In this document: positions 1-6,232 of the stretch, piece after piece
Position numbering within the stretch: position 1 is the first letter of the stretch
Layout of the letters: each line of letters begins with the position of its first letter
Origin: an uncultured Blastococcus sp.
Lineage (GTDB): Bacteria > Actinomycetota > Actinomycetes > Mycobacteriales > Antricoccaceae
Direction: 5' to 3'
Assembly (NCBI GenBank): GCA_946221975.1
Contig: CAMIGT010000094.1
Location: forward strand, 1-6,232
DNA length: 6,232 nt
Program-made: the position numbers and the translations under genes
The notes under the pieces: model-generated
What the model saw: the letters and a program-made list of their open reading frames with translations, nothing else
Database searches by the model: none
Told to the model about the DNA's origin: nothing

Positions 1-165
1 GGGCCGCGCGACAGCGGCCGCCGCCAGGCGCGGTCGCCGTCGCCGTCGGGAACCCGCGGGACGGTACGCGCGGCCCGGCCAGAGCAGTACGGCACACGCG
101 CCGATCGCGGCCGTGATCGCCCAGATTCGCAGCTCGCCGGAGGCCGACCCGTCCCATGCGGTCAT
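1..165 (-). CDS. tadB: TadB-like pilus platform membrane protein, N-terminal part (runs off left edge)
   Basis: Reading leftward from an ATG at 165..163, the frame stays open to the window edge for 55 codons. The product begins MTAWDGSASGELRIW, has one hydrophobic segment at about residues 12-29 (ending in VLLWPG), then a strongly basic stretch (RRRRRPR around residues 40-46). A short N-terminal membrane helix followed by a basic linker is how actinobacterial TadB-type (type II secretion F family) proteins begin. The diagnostic F domain lies outside the window, so the name rests mainly on position directly after cpaF. The ATG overlaps the cpaF stop as ATGA, which suggests coupled translation; I see no good independent Shine-Dalgarno. 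Inferred role: inner-membrane platform on which the CpaF ATPase acts during pilin assembly or export. Confidence 0.72.
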   Translation of the reverse strand, partial: MTAWDGSASGELRIWAITAAIGACAVLLWPGRAYRPAGSRRRRRPRLAAAAVARP

Positions 166-1310
166 CTCGCACCACCGGAAAGCCGGGCATCCAGCAGCGC
201 CGCGTCGGCGGTGAACCCACCACGCAGGTCCCAGACGGTGCGCACCTCCACCCGTCCGCCATCCGCAGCGATCACGGCGAGCTGGGCGACCCGGCGCACG
301 CCGTCCCGGTCGCGGTCCACGTGCACCAGCACGTCGAGCGCCGCACCCAGCTGCACGGCTACCGCGGCCGGGGAGAGGTCGGCGAGCGACGCGAGTGCGG
401 CGATGCGGGCGGGTACGTCGTGGACGCTGTTGGCGTGAATGGTGCCGGCGCCGCCGCGATGGCCGGTGTTGAGCGCCATCAGCAGCTCGACGATCTCCGG
501 GCCGCGCACCTCGCCGACGACCACGCGGTCGGGCCGCATCCGCAGCGACTGCCGCACCAGGGTCCGCAGCGTCACCTCGCCGCTGCCCTCGATGTTGGGC
601 GGACGCGACAGCAGTTTGACCGTGTGCGGATGGTCCGGTCGCAGCTCGTCGGCGTCTTCGACGACGAGCACCCGTTCGGCGGGGTCGGCGTACTCGAGCA
701 GCATGGAAAGCAGGGTCGTCTTGCCCGATCCGGTGCCGCCGCACACCAGAAACGCCAACCGCGCACGCACGATCTCGACCAGCAGGTCGGCGACCTCCTC
801 GGGCAGCCCACTCGCGACGAGGGCGTCGAGACCGAGCTGACGACGACGCATCGTGCGCACCGAGACCAGCGCGCCGGATGAGCTGATCGGGGAGATGACC
901 GCGTGCAGCCGTCCGCCGTCGGGCAGCGTCACGTCGACCCACGGGTTGGCGCCGTCCAGCCGTCGCCCGGCTCGAGCCGCGAGGCGCTGCGCCAGGGTGC
1001 GCACGGCGTCGTCATCGCCGAGGTCGACCGATGTGTGCACGAGTCCGGCGCCGCGGTCGACCCACACCGACCGCGGCCCGTTGACGAGTACGTCGGTCAC
1101 CTGCGGGTCGGCCAGCAGCGGCTCCAACGGTCCCGCCCCGCCGACCTCGGCGTGCGTCGCACTGAGTACGTCGAAGAGGTCGCGGTCGCTGATCAGCCCG
1201 TGCGTGTGGGAGCGGACGAGCTCGGCGATCTGCTCCGGAGTCGCCAGGTCGGGCGCCGCGGCGAGCTCGCGGCGTACTTCCTCGATGGTGCCGACGAAAC
1301 GGGGGTTCAT
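162..1310 (-). CDS. cpaF: CpaF/TadA-type secretion ATPase of a Tad/Flp pilus system
   Basis: A 382-residue cytoplasmic hexameric ATPase of the type II/IV secretion superfamily, expected to power assembly of Flp-type pili by hydrolysing ATP beneath the TadB/TadC platform. All core motifs are visible: Walker A GGTGSGKTT at residues 191-199, the acidic Asp box VLVVEDADEL at 214-223, a Walker B-like RVVVGEVRG at 262-270, and the His box GHRGGAGTIHANS at 283-295. The N-terminal half (about 50-155) holds the usual subdomain with GPLEPLLADPQVTDVLVNG. I chose the ATG at 1310..1308 because it overlaps the TGA of the upstream ssd-like gene as ATGA. The frame stays open 40 codons further upstream, but that extension is arginine-rich low-complexity shadow of the preceding gene. 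There is no clear Shine-Dalgarno, which fits translational coupling. The stop overlaps the start of the tadB-like gene in the same way. Size and order match the mycobacterial Rv3660c-Rv3659c-Rv3658c type of locus. Confidence 0.96.
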   Translation of the reverse strand: MNPRFVGTIEEVRRELAAAPDLATPEQIAELVRSHTHGLISDRDLFDVLSATHAEVGGAGPLEPLLADPQVTDVLVNGPRSVWVDRGAGLVHTSVDLGDDDAVRTLAQRLAARAGRRLDGANPWVDVTLPDGGRLHAVISPISSSGALVSVRTMRRRQLGLDALVASGLPEEVADLLVEIVRARLAFLVCGGTGSGKTTLLSMLLEYADPAERVLVVEDADELRPDHPHTVKLLSRPPNIEGSGEVTLRTLVRQSLRMRPDRVVVGEVRGPEIVELLMALNTGHRGGAGTIHANSVHDVPARIAALASLADLSPAAVAVQLGAALDVLVHVDRDRDGVRRVAQLAVIAADGGRVEVRTVWDLRGGFTADAALLDARLSGGAR

Positions 1311-2389
1311 GACGCGAGGCCGATCAGCGCCAGCAGCGACGCCGCGTCGTCGACGATCCGGTCGCGGGGCAGTACGCCGGGCCGCGAGCGGCCGAACCGC
1401 TCCGCCGAGCGCCGGATCTCGCTGAGCCACACCACGGCTGCCCGTTCGCCGGCGAGCTCGGCGAACGCGTCTGCGGGCAGGCAGTGCCGGTGCGGCGTGC
1501 GCGCGGCGATGACCGCGGCCACCTGGTCATGCCGCTCCCGCCAGCGGCGCACCGCAAGTCCCCCGCGAGCATCCGAGGTGGTCACGACCGCGAGGGAGTC
1601 GCAGATCCTAGCGATATCTGTGATGTCGGCGTACGCCGGAATGTCGACCAGCGTCAGGTCGAACGCACCTGCGCCCGCGGCGACCACCGTGCGGAGCGCG
1701 TCGAAGGGGATCTCGCGCACCGGGTGGTCGCGGCCGGTCGTCACGACGGGGATGTCAGCGAAGGTGGTGATCGCCGACCGCAAGGCCTCGCCGCTGACCC
1801 GACCGGTGAGCTGCTGCAGGTCGGTCCAGCCCAGGCCCGGCCGCGGCTCGTCGAGCAGTAGATCGAGGTGGCCGCCGCGTTCGTCGGCATCGACGACCAG
1901 CACCCTCAGATCGAGCGACTGGGCCGCGAGCGCCAGAGCAGCCGTCGTCGTGGAGGCACCGACGCCACCGCAGCTGCCGCTCACGCCCAAGACCCGCCCG
2001 TGCGAGATCGCTTCAGTGGCCGTGCTGATCTGCTCGACGAGCCAGTGCGCGTGCTCGTCGAGGTCGACCGCGTCGAGGCCGCCGATCGCGACACAGTCGC
2101 GCCAGGCTGCGTCGGGCACCGGGCCGTCGCTGACCAGATACACCCGACCGCGTCGGGGTGGGTCGAGGTCGCCAACCTCTCCCGCCGACGCGACATCGAC
2201 GAGTACGACGTCGGCGGCACCCCAGTGGTCCTCGGCGCCAGCTGCCGGCGCGCTGACGAGCTGCCGGCCGGTCGCCGCGACGATCCGGTGCACGCGCTCG
2301 CGCACCCGGTCGTCGGCCGTGACGAGCAGCGCCGTACTCGTCACCGGCTCGATCAGGTCGGCCGGCGTGCGCGGGCGGGGCAGCTTCAT
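1307..2389 (-). CDS. ssd: CpaE/TadZ/Ssd-like P-loop protein (septum-site-determining family) heading the pilus operon
   Basis: A 360-residue protein with an N-terminal receiver-like region (about residues 17-115, with ALLVTADD and VVLVDVASAG strands) and a C-terminal MinD/ParA-like domain. The P-loop is SGSCGGVGASTT at 137-148, followed by VLVVDADERGGHLDLLL at 163-179 (Asp167) and DLTLVDIPA at 244-252 (Walker B-like Asp249). This architecture is that of CpaE/TadZ proteins, which localise Tad pilus machinery, and of the actinobacterial 'Ssd' family (Rv3660c type), linked to septum placement. The deviant Walker A lacks both the signature lysine (position 140 is Cys) and the second lysine (Ala145), so ATP hydrolysis may be weak or absent. 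I chose the ATG at 2389..2387 because homology-like sequence begins just after it. The frame is open 40 codons further but reads as arginine/proline-rich noise. The Shine-Dalgarno is poor. It is the first gene of the leftward operon and divergent from fba. Confidence 0.9.
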   Translation of the reverse strand: MKLPRPRTPADLIEPVTSTALLVTADDRVRERVHRIVAATGRQLVSAPAAGAEDHWGAADVVLVDVASAGEVGDLDPPRRGRVYLVSDGPVPDAAWRDCVAIGGLDAVDLDEHAHWLVEQISTATEAISHGRVLGVSGSCGGVGASTTTAALALAAQSLDLRVLVVDADERGGHLDLLLDEPRPGLGWTDLQQLTGRVSGEALRSAITTFADIPVVTTGRDHPVREIPFDALRTVVAAGAGAFDLTLVDIPAYADITDIARICDSLAVVTTSDARGGLAVRRWRERHDQVAAVIAARTPHRHCLPADAFAELAGERAAVVWLSEIRRSAERFGRSRPGVLPRDRIVDDAASLLALIGLAS

Positions 2390-2441
2390 GGGCCCAGGGT
2401 GGCGATCGGCGCCCACCCGACGCCGCGTCCAGACACCCCGA

Positions 2442-2469
2442 TGTGGACGACACGCGAGCCTGTGGACAA
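2442..2469 (-). promoter_or_regulatory. Pair of DnaA-box-like nonamers in the ssd-fba intergenic region
   Basis: On the minus strand, 2469..2461 reads TTGTCCACA, a perfect match to the DnaA box preferred in high-GC actinobacteria. 2450..2442 reads TCGTCCACA, one mismatch away. Both point the same way, with starts 19 bases apart. They lie upstream of the ssd/cpaF operon and downstream-facing from fba. The first six bases of the perfect box (TTGTCC) could instead be the -35 element of the leftward promoter, but the hexamer 17 bases further (CCACAT) is a poor -10. DnaA binding is an inference from sequence only. Confidence 0.4.
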
Positions 2470-2502
2470 CTTTGCGCGGACGGACCGTCGTATGGCCGCG
2501 AG

Positions 2503-2545
2503 GGGGCAACGGCCATAATGTGGGGCAACGAGACCGCTTAATGTG
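2503..2545 (+). promoter_or_regulatory. fba promoter region with a duplicated module
   Basis: The sequence GGGGCAACG occurs at 2503-2511 and 2522-2530, and each copy is followed by TAATGTG, at 2516-2522 and 2539-2545. The first TAATGT sits inside CATAAT (2514-2519), a good -10 candidate that would start transcription near 2526 and give a leader of roughly 45 bases. No convincing -35 lies 17 bases upstream (TATGGC at 2491-2496). The second TAATGT also fits the TANNNT actinobacterial -10 pattern. Promoter assignment is by pattern only; the repeat is directly visible. Confidence 0.45.
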
Positions 2546-2560
2546 CAGTGACTGCCGACG

Positions 2561-2566
2561 AAGGAG
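2561..2566 (+). promoter_or_regulatory. Strong ribosome binding site of fba
   Basis: AAGGAG lies five bases before the ATG at 2572. It fixes that ATG as the start rather than the in-frame GTG at 2548, and it is the only strong Shine-Dalgarno in the window. Confidence 0.85.
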
Positions 2567-2571
2567 CCTTC

Positions 2572-3600
<1,029 letters not shown>

Positions 3601-3631
3601 CGGCGGCGGGCTCAGGCGGAGTGCGCCGACG

Positions 3632-4630
3632 GTGAGCTGGTTTGCCGGGATTGCGGCACTGGTCTTTGCCGGGCTGTTTGCGTTTGGCTTCGCGCGCGAC
3701 CGGCGGCGTACTCGCAACGGCGTCTATCTCGGGCTGGCAGTCTGTTTTGCCGGGCTGGCGATCTTCGCGCTGACCGGTGAGCGCCAACCCATCGCCGCCG
3801 AGGTGATGCTCGTCGTCATCGCGCTCGCCGTACCGCTCGTCGCTCTCGTGCTGGCGATCTTCCTGATCGCCAACGGTGTCCAGATGATGCGCCGAGAGGG
3901 CCGGCGGCCGGCCAACTTGCTGTCGCTGGCGGCGGGCGTGGCGATCTTCGGCTACCTGGCGATCGCGGCCGTGGTGCTCAGCCGGCGCGACCTCCCTGCG
4001 TTCGTGCAGGTTGCGTTCACCGCGATGACGCTGATCCTCGGGTACGTCGGGTTCCTGTTCGTCGCGTACGTCGTCTACTCGCTGATCTACCGCCGTGTCG
4101 GCTACCGGCCCGGCGTCGACTACGTCGTCGCGCTCGGCTCGGGGATCATGGGCGAGCGCGTGCCGCCGCTGCTGGCCAGCCGGCTCGACAAGGCCCACGA
4201 GACGTTCCTGACCGAACGGCGTACCAACCCCGACGTCTCCGGTGGGCAAGGCCCCGGCGAAGACGTGCCCGAGGCGGTCGCGATGGCACGCTACCTCGTC
4301 GAGCGCGGCGTGCCCGAGGACCGGATCATCATCGAAGACGCCTCGCGTACGACGCAGCAGAACCTCGCGTTCAGCAAGGCGCTCATGGCCGCGCGCGAGC
4401 CGGACTTCCGCGCGGTCGTGGTCACCAACGACTACCACGCGTTCCGCGCGGCGACGTACGCCCGCAAGGCTCGGCTCCGAGCGCAGGTGATCGGCGCGCC
4501 GACGGCCCGCTACTTTGTGCCGAGCGCGACGATCCGCGAGTTCGTGGCGATCCTGGCGGCGTCGGTATGGGTGCACGTCGGGGTGTGCCTGCTGCTGATC
4601 ACGCTTGCCGTCGGCTCCGGCGCTCGGTAG
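3632..4630 (+). CDS. Polytopic membrane protein with DUF218/YdcF-like domain
   Basis: A protein of about 332 residues in the DUF218 (YdcF/SanA/ElyC) family, whose characterised members act in cell-envelope processes; the substrate here is unknown. The N-terminal part carries about five hydrophobic segments (near residues 2-21, 31-47, 57-81, 96-116 and 123-152). The DUF218 domain then spans about 163-297, with VVALGSGI at 165-172, the ERVPPLLASRLDKA helix at 175-188, SGGQGPGEDVPEA at 203-215, IIIEDASRTTQQN at 232-244 and VVVTNDYHAFRA at 262-273. A last membrane segment lies at about 303-326, close to the C-terminus. No ATG occurs before the conserved part. I chose the GTG at 3632, which places the first helix at the N-terminus. 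A weak AGGCGGA lies 11 bases before it, so the start is uncertain; the open frame to 3539 overlaps the fba end and reads as low-complexity. It probably shares a transcript with fba, as I see no terminator in the 31-base gap. Confidence 0.88.
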   Translation: MSWFAGIAALVFAGLFAFGFARDRRRTRNGVYLGLAVCFAGLAIFALTGERQPIAAEVMLVVIALAVPLVALVLAIFLIANGVQMMRREGRRPANLLSLAAGVAIFGYLAIAAVVLSRRDLPAFVQVAFTAMTLILGYVGFLFVAYVVYSLIYRRVGYRPGVDYVVALGSGIMGERVPPLLASRLDKAHETFLTERRTNPDVSGGQGPGEDVPEAVAMARYLVERGVPEDRIIIEDASRTTQQNLAFSKALMAAREPDFRAVVVTNDYHAFRAATYARKARLRAQVIGAPTARYFVPSATIREFVAILAASVWVHVGVCLLLITLAVGSGAR

Positions 4631-4633
4631 CTC

Positions 4634-4680
4634 AGTTTTGGAATAACAACCTCGCTATTCGGGTCTGCGATTCCAAAACT
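4634..4680. terminator. Probable bidirectional terminator: AT-rich 11-base perfect inverted repeat
   Basis: AGTTTTGGAAT at 4634-4644 is exactly complementary, inverted, to ATTCCAAAACT at 4670-4680, leaving a 25-base loop. It lies between the convergent DUF218 gene (ending 4630) and DUF2330 gene (ending 4655), so one structure could stop transcripts from both sides. The right arm encodes part of the last codons of the DUF2330 gene (Lys-Phe-Trp-Asn), and that gene's TAG lies in the loop. No T-run follows either arm, so it is not a classical intrinsic terminator. A shorter alternative pairing, GAATA 4641-4645 with TATTC 4656-4660, is also possible. Confidence 0.5.
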
Positions 4681-5782
4681 TCGTGCCTGCCCGGTGGCGC
4701 CGGGCGAGCACAACGGTCCCGATGACGAGCGCGAGCGGCAGCACGAGCCAGACCAGGATGCTCAGCGCCAGCGAGATCAGGTGCGACGAGTCGGACTGCC
4801 GGTAGACGGTGGTGGTGATGACCTCGTGATAGGTCTCGTCGCTGGTGGCCTGGGTCAACGCGATGTCGGAAGTGATTGCGGCCGGCTCAGCGATGCTGAT
4901 GTCGTACCTGGTAAGGAATCCGGGCTTGCTGATCAGCTCGCTGAGGGTCGGGTACGCCGCGAGGTCTGCGGGCGCGACCGGCTGCGCGTAGATGAGCTGT
5001 GCGCTGTCGTCGAGACCCGGCCCCGCCGGGCCGGCGTCGTACCGGTGGCCCGCGAGCACGTAGAGACGCAGCCGCTGCTCTTGTTGTGCCGCAGCAGAAA
5101 GCCGCATCGGGTAGACCGGTGCGTCGGTGGCGAAGGAGATCCGCATCGGCGGCAACGCGCCGGCGAGATCGGTACCGGCGGCGGCATCGGCCGTGAGCTT
5201 GACCGCGACCACGGCCCAGCCTTCGGCGAGATAGGCGCCGAGACCGTTGCCGAGCGCCGGGTCGAGCGCGAAGCCGTTGGCGGCGAGCCAGTCCTGGACG
5301 GGAGCGACGCTCTCGCCGGTCAGCTGGACCACGTCGTACGGCCCGATGGTGGTCTGGCTCAGCACCGTCGCCCCTTCGGGTGCGCCGCCCGCACCGCCGT
5401 CCGCGTCGTCGGTGAACGGGTTGAAGATCTCGATGCCGGTGTCGATGACTTTCTCGCGCTGTAGCGGCCGGGTGAGTGCGTCCAGCTCGTCGAAGATCTC
5501 CGGCTCGGCGAGTGCGAACTCTGCCTGCGACGGCACCGGCATCACGAACGCGACGCTGTCGGGCGCGGCGACCTCGGGCTTGGGTGCGAGGCCCATGCGC
5601 AGCGTGATGACCTCGGTGCCGTCGCCGATCTCAATGAGCGCGGTCTCCTCGACCGGCACCATCGCGTCGTTGGAGGCGAAACCGCCGCAGGCGCAGGCTT
5701 CGGCGGGCGAGCCGAGGGGAGCGGCAAGCGTCAACGCGCACGCGAGCGCGGCGGTAGTGGCGAGGCGGCGGAGAGTAGACAC
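4655..5782 (-). CDS. DUF2330 family secreted, membrane-anchored protein
   Basis: A protein of 375 residues with a clear type I layout. A signal peptide covers residues 1-29: basic STLRRL start, hydrophobic core ALACALTLAA, and a probable cleavage after AEA just before CACGGF. A long extracytoplasmic domain follows, then one membrane helix at about 335-360, and a basic cytoplasmic tail ending FWNRRPE. The Cys-Ala-Cys-Gly-Gly-Phe start of the mature protein, the MVPVEETALIEIGDGTEVI segment (residues 41-59) and the AFVMPVPSQAEF segment are features of the DUF2330 family, whose function is not known. I chose the GTG at 5782..5780 because it puts the signal peptide at the N-terminus. The frame stays open to 6064, but that extension lacks family-like sequence and lies opposite the divergent gene. 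The Shine-Dalgarno is weak (GAAG near the start). Cys30 lies at the cleavage point, but AEAC is a poor lipobox, so lipidation is unlikely. It converges on the DUF218 gene. Confidence 0.86.
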   Translation of the reverse strand: MSTLRRLATTAALACALTLAAPLGSPAEACACGGFASNDAMVPVEETALIEIGDGTEVITLRMGLAPKPEVAAPDSVAFVMPVPSQAEFALAEPEIFDELDALTRPLQREKVIDTGIEIFNPFTDDADGGAGGAPEGATVLSQTTIGPYDVVQLTGESVAPVQDWLAANGFALDPALGNGLGAYLAEGWAVVAVKLTADAAAGTDLAGALPPMRISFATDAPVYPMRLSAAAQQEQRLRLYVLAGHRYDAGPAGPGLDDSAQLIYAQPVAPADLAAYPTLSELISKPGFLTRYDISIAEPAAITSDIALTQATSDETYHEVITTTVYRQSDSSHLISLALSILVWLVLPLALVIGTVVLARRHRAGTKFWNRRPE

Positions 5783-5906
5783 GTCGCTTCGAGGCTGCCG
5801 CTGGTGTGAGCGACCCGCAATCGCGATCACGGTTCGATAACCGCCGAGCCCGTCGATCTCTTGGATAGCCTGAAGGCATGAGGGCCACACGACGAGCACC
5901 TGGTCG
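5783..5906. promoter_or_regulatory. Divergent promoter region with two small palindromes
   Basis: This 124-base gap separates the leftward DUF2330 gene from the rightward hypothetical gene, so it should contain both promoters. Two palindromes are visible: the perfect ATCGCGAT at 5820-5827 and CGGTT-CGAT-AACCG at 5830-5843 (five-base arms, four-base centre). They are two bases apart and could be an operator for a regulator acting in both directions. TAGCCT at 5866-5871 fits the TANNNT -10 pattern for rightward transcription, starting near 5878. No convincing -35 is visible for either direction. Short palindromes are common in GC-rich DNA, so the operator idea is weak. Confidence 0.3.
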
Positions 5907-5910
5907 ATGA
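5878..5910 (+). CDS. Possible 10-codon leaderless upstream ORF (MRATRRAPGR)
   Basis: An ATG at 5878 opens ten codons ending in TGA at 5908-5910. That stop overlaps the ATG (5907-5909) of the next gene as ATGA. The peptide has four arginines in ten residues. TAGCCT at 5866-5871 is correctly placed as a -10 element for transcription starting at the A of this ATG, which would make the message leaderless, a common mode in actinobacteria. GAAGG at 5872-5876 is too close to serve as its Shine-Dalgarno. The downstream gene has no Shine-Dalgarno of its own, so ribosomes finishing this ORF could restart on it. It is too short to assess by coding statistics. Confidence 0.33.
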   Translation: MRATRRAPGR

Positions 5911-6232
5911 AAGGCCTGCGTGCACTCCTCGGGCGCGGCGGTGATCCCGAGCGCCGCCGGGCTCGGCTTGAGCTGGCGGCGATGGGACTGATCACCGAGC
6001 AGCAGGCCGAGAAGACCCCTGACGACTGCCCGATAGCGAGCGTGCTGGCCAGCGACATCTCCACTGCGGTCGACGACGACTACGTGGAGTTCGACGCCGA
6101 GCACTATTGGGGATCCCACGACAGCACCGTCGAGGGATGGCTGGACCTGCATCTGCCGCCCGCCCAGCAGCTGCTGGCGAAGTACCGGGCACCGTTTCGC
6201 TGGCGGCTGGTCGCTTCGATCGACGACGGGCA
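5907..6232 (+). CDS. Hypothetical protein, N-terminal 108 residues (runs off right edge)
   Basis: From an ATG at 5907 the frame is open to the window edge (108 codons plus two bases). I do not recognise the family. The product starts MKGLRALLGRGG, followed by a charged, probably helical stretch (PERRRARLELAAMGLITEQQAEK, about residues 14-36), then an acidic region around residues 39-69 containing VDDDYVEFDAEHYWG. After this comes GWLDLHLPPAQQLLAKYRAPFRWRLVASIDDG. There is no signal peptide or membrane segment in the visible part, so a soluble cytoplasmic protein is likely. Third positions of codons are GC-rich as expected for a real gene here. The ATG has no Shine-Dalgarno and overlaps the stop of a possible 10-codon upstream ORF. 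An internal ATG at codon 26 is an alternative start but would remove the first helix. It is divergent from the DUF2330 gene. Confidence 0.65.
   Translation, partial: MKGLRALLGRGGDPERRRARLELAAMGLITEQQAEKTPDDCPIASVLASDISTAVDDDYVEFDAEHYWGSHDSTVEGWLDLHLPPAQQLLAKYRAPFRWRLVASIDDG

Noticed and set aside
2442..2469. A replication origin
   Set aside because: Only two DnaA-like boxes are present, with no AT-rich unwinding region, box cluster, dnaA or dnaN nearby.
2390..2509. N-terminal extension of the ssd-like protein by 40 codons
   Set aside because: The extra residues are Arg/Pro/His-rich without family likeness and would cover the intergenic regulatory sequences; the ATG at 2389 sits just before conserved-looking sequence.
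3601..3631. Possible terminator between fba and the DUF218 gene (CGGCG...CGCCG)
   Set aside because: Only a short weak GC pairing with no T-run, and no better than chance in DNA this GC-rich.
5783..6064. A 94-codon N-terminal extension of the DUF2330 gene
   Set aside because: It would bury the signal peptide inside the protein, and it lies opposite the divergent gene and the intergenic region.

Overview
The window is GC-rich throughout, with compact genes, GTG starts, ATGA overlaps between genes and an M. tuberculosis-type class II aldolase. This points to a high-GC actinobacterium; I cannot assign a genus from the sequence alone. Nearly all of it is coding, and no gene-free stretch exceeds about 190 bases.

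Left part (1-2389, minus strand): the head of an actinobacterial Tad/Flp-type pilus (type IVc, type II secretion-like) operon. Transcription runs right to left: a CpaE/TadZ/Ssd-like P-loop protein, then the CpaF/TadA secretion ATPase, then the beginning of a TadB-like membrane platform protein that leaves the window. Both junctions are ATGA stop/start overlaps, so the three genes are probably translationally coupled. Pilin and minor pilin genes would be expected beyond the left edge.

Middle (2390-4630, plus strand): a 182-base divergent intergenic region separates the pilus operon from fba (class II fructose-1,6-bisphosphate aldolase). It holds two DnaA-box-like nonamers and a duplicated promoter-like module, and fba has a strong ribosome binding site. 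Thirty-one bases after fba, on the same strand, lies a polytopic membrane protein with a DUF218/YdcF domain, probably co-transcribed with fba.

Right part (4631-6232): the DUF218 gene converges on a minus-strand gene for a secreted, membrane-anchored DUF2330 protein. Their 24-base gap lies inside an AT-rich 11-base perfect inverted repeat that is probably a two-way terminator. Across a 124-base divergent region a plus-strand gene of unknown function starts and runs off the right edge. It is preceded by a possible leaderless 10-codon upstream ORF that overlaps it by ATGA.

The pilus genes form one functional unit, fba is central carbon metabolism, and the DUF218 and DUF2330 proteins are cell-envelope proteins of unclear role. 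I see no CRISPR array, tRNA, rRNA, transposase or phage gene. The least explained signals are in the regulatory DNA (2442-2545, 4634-4680, 5820-5910).
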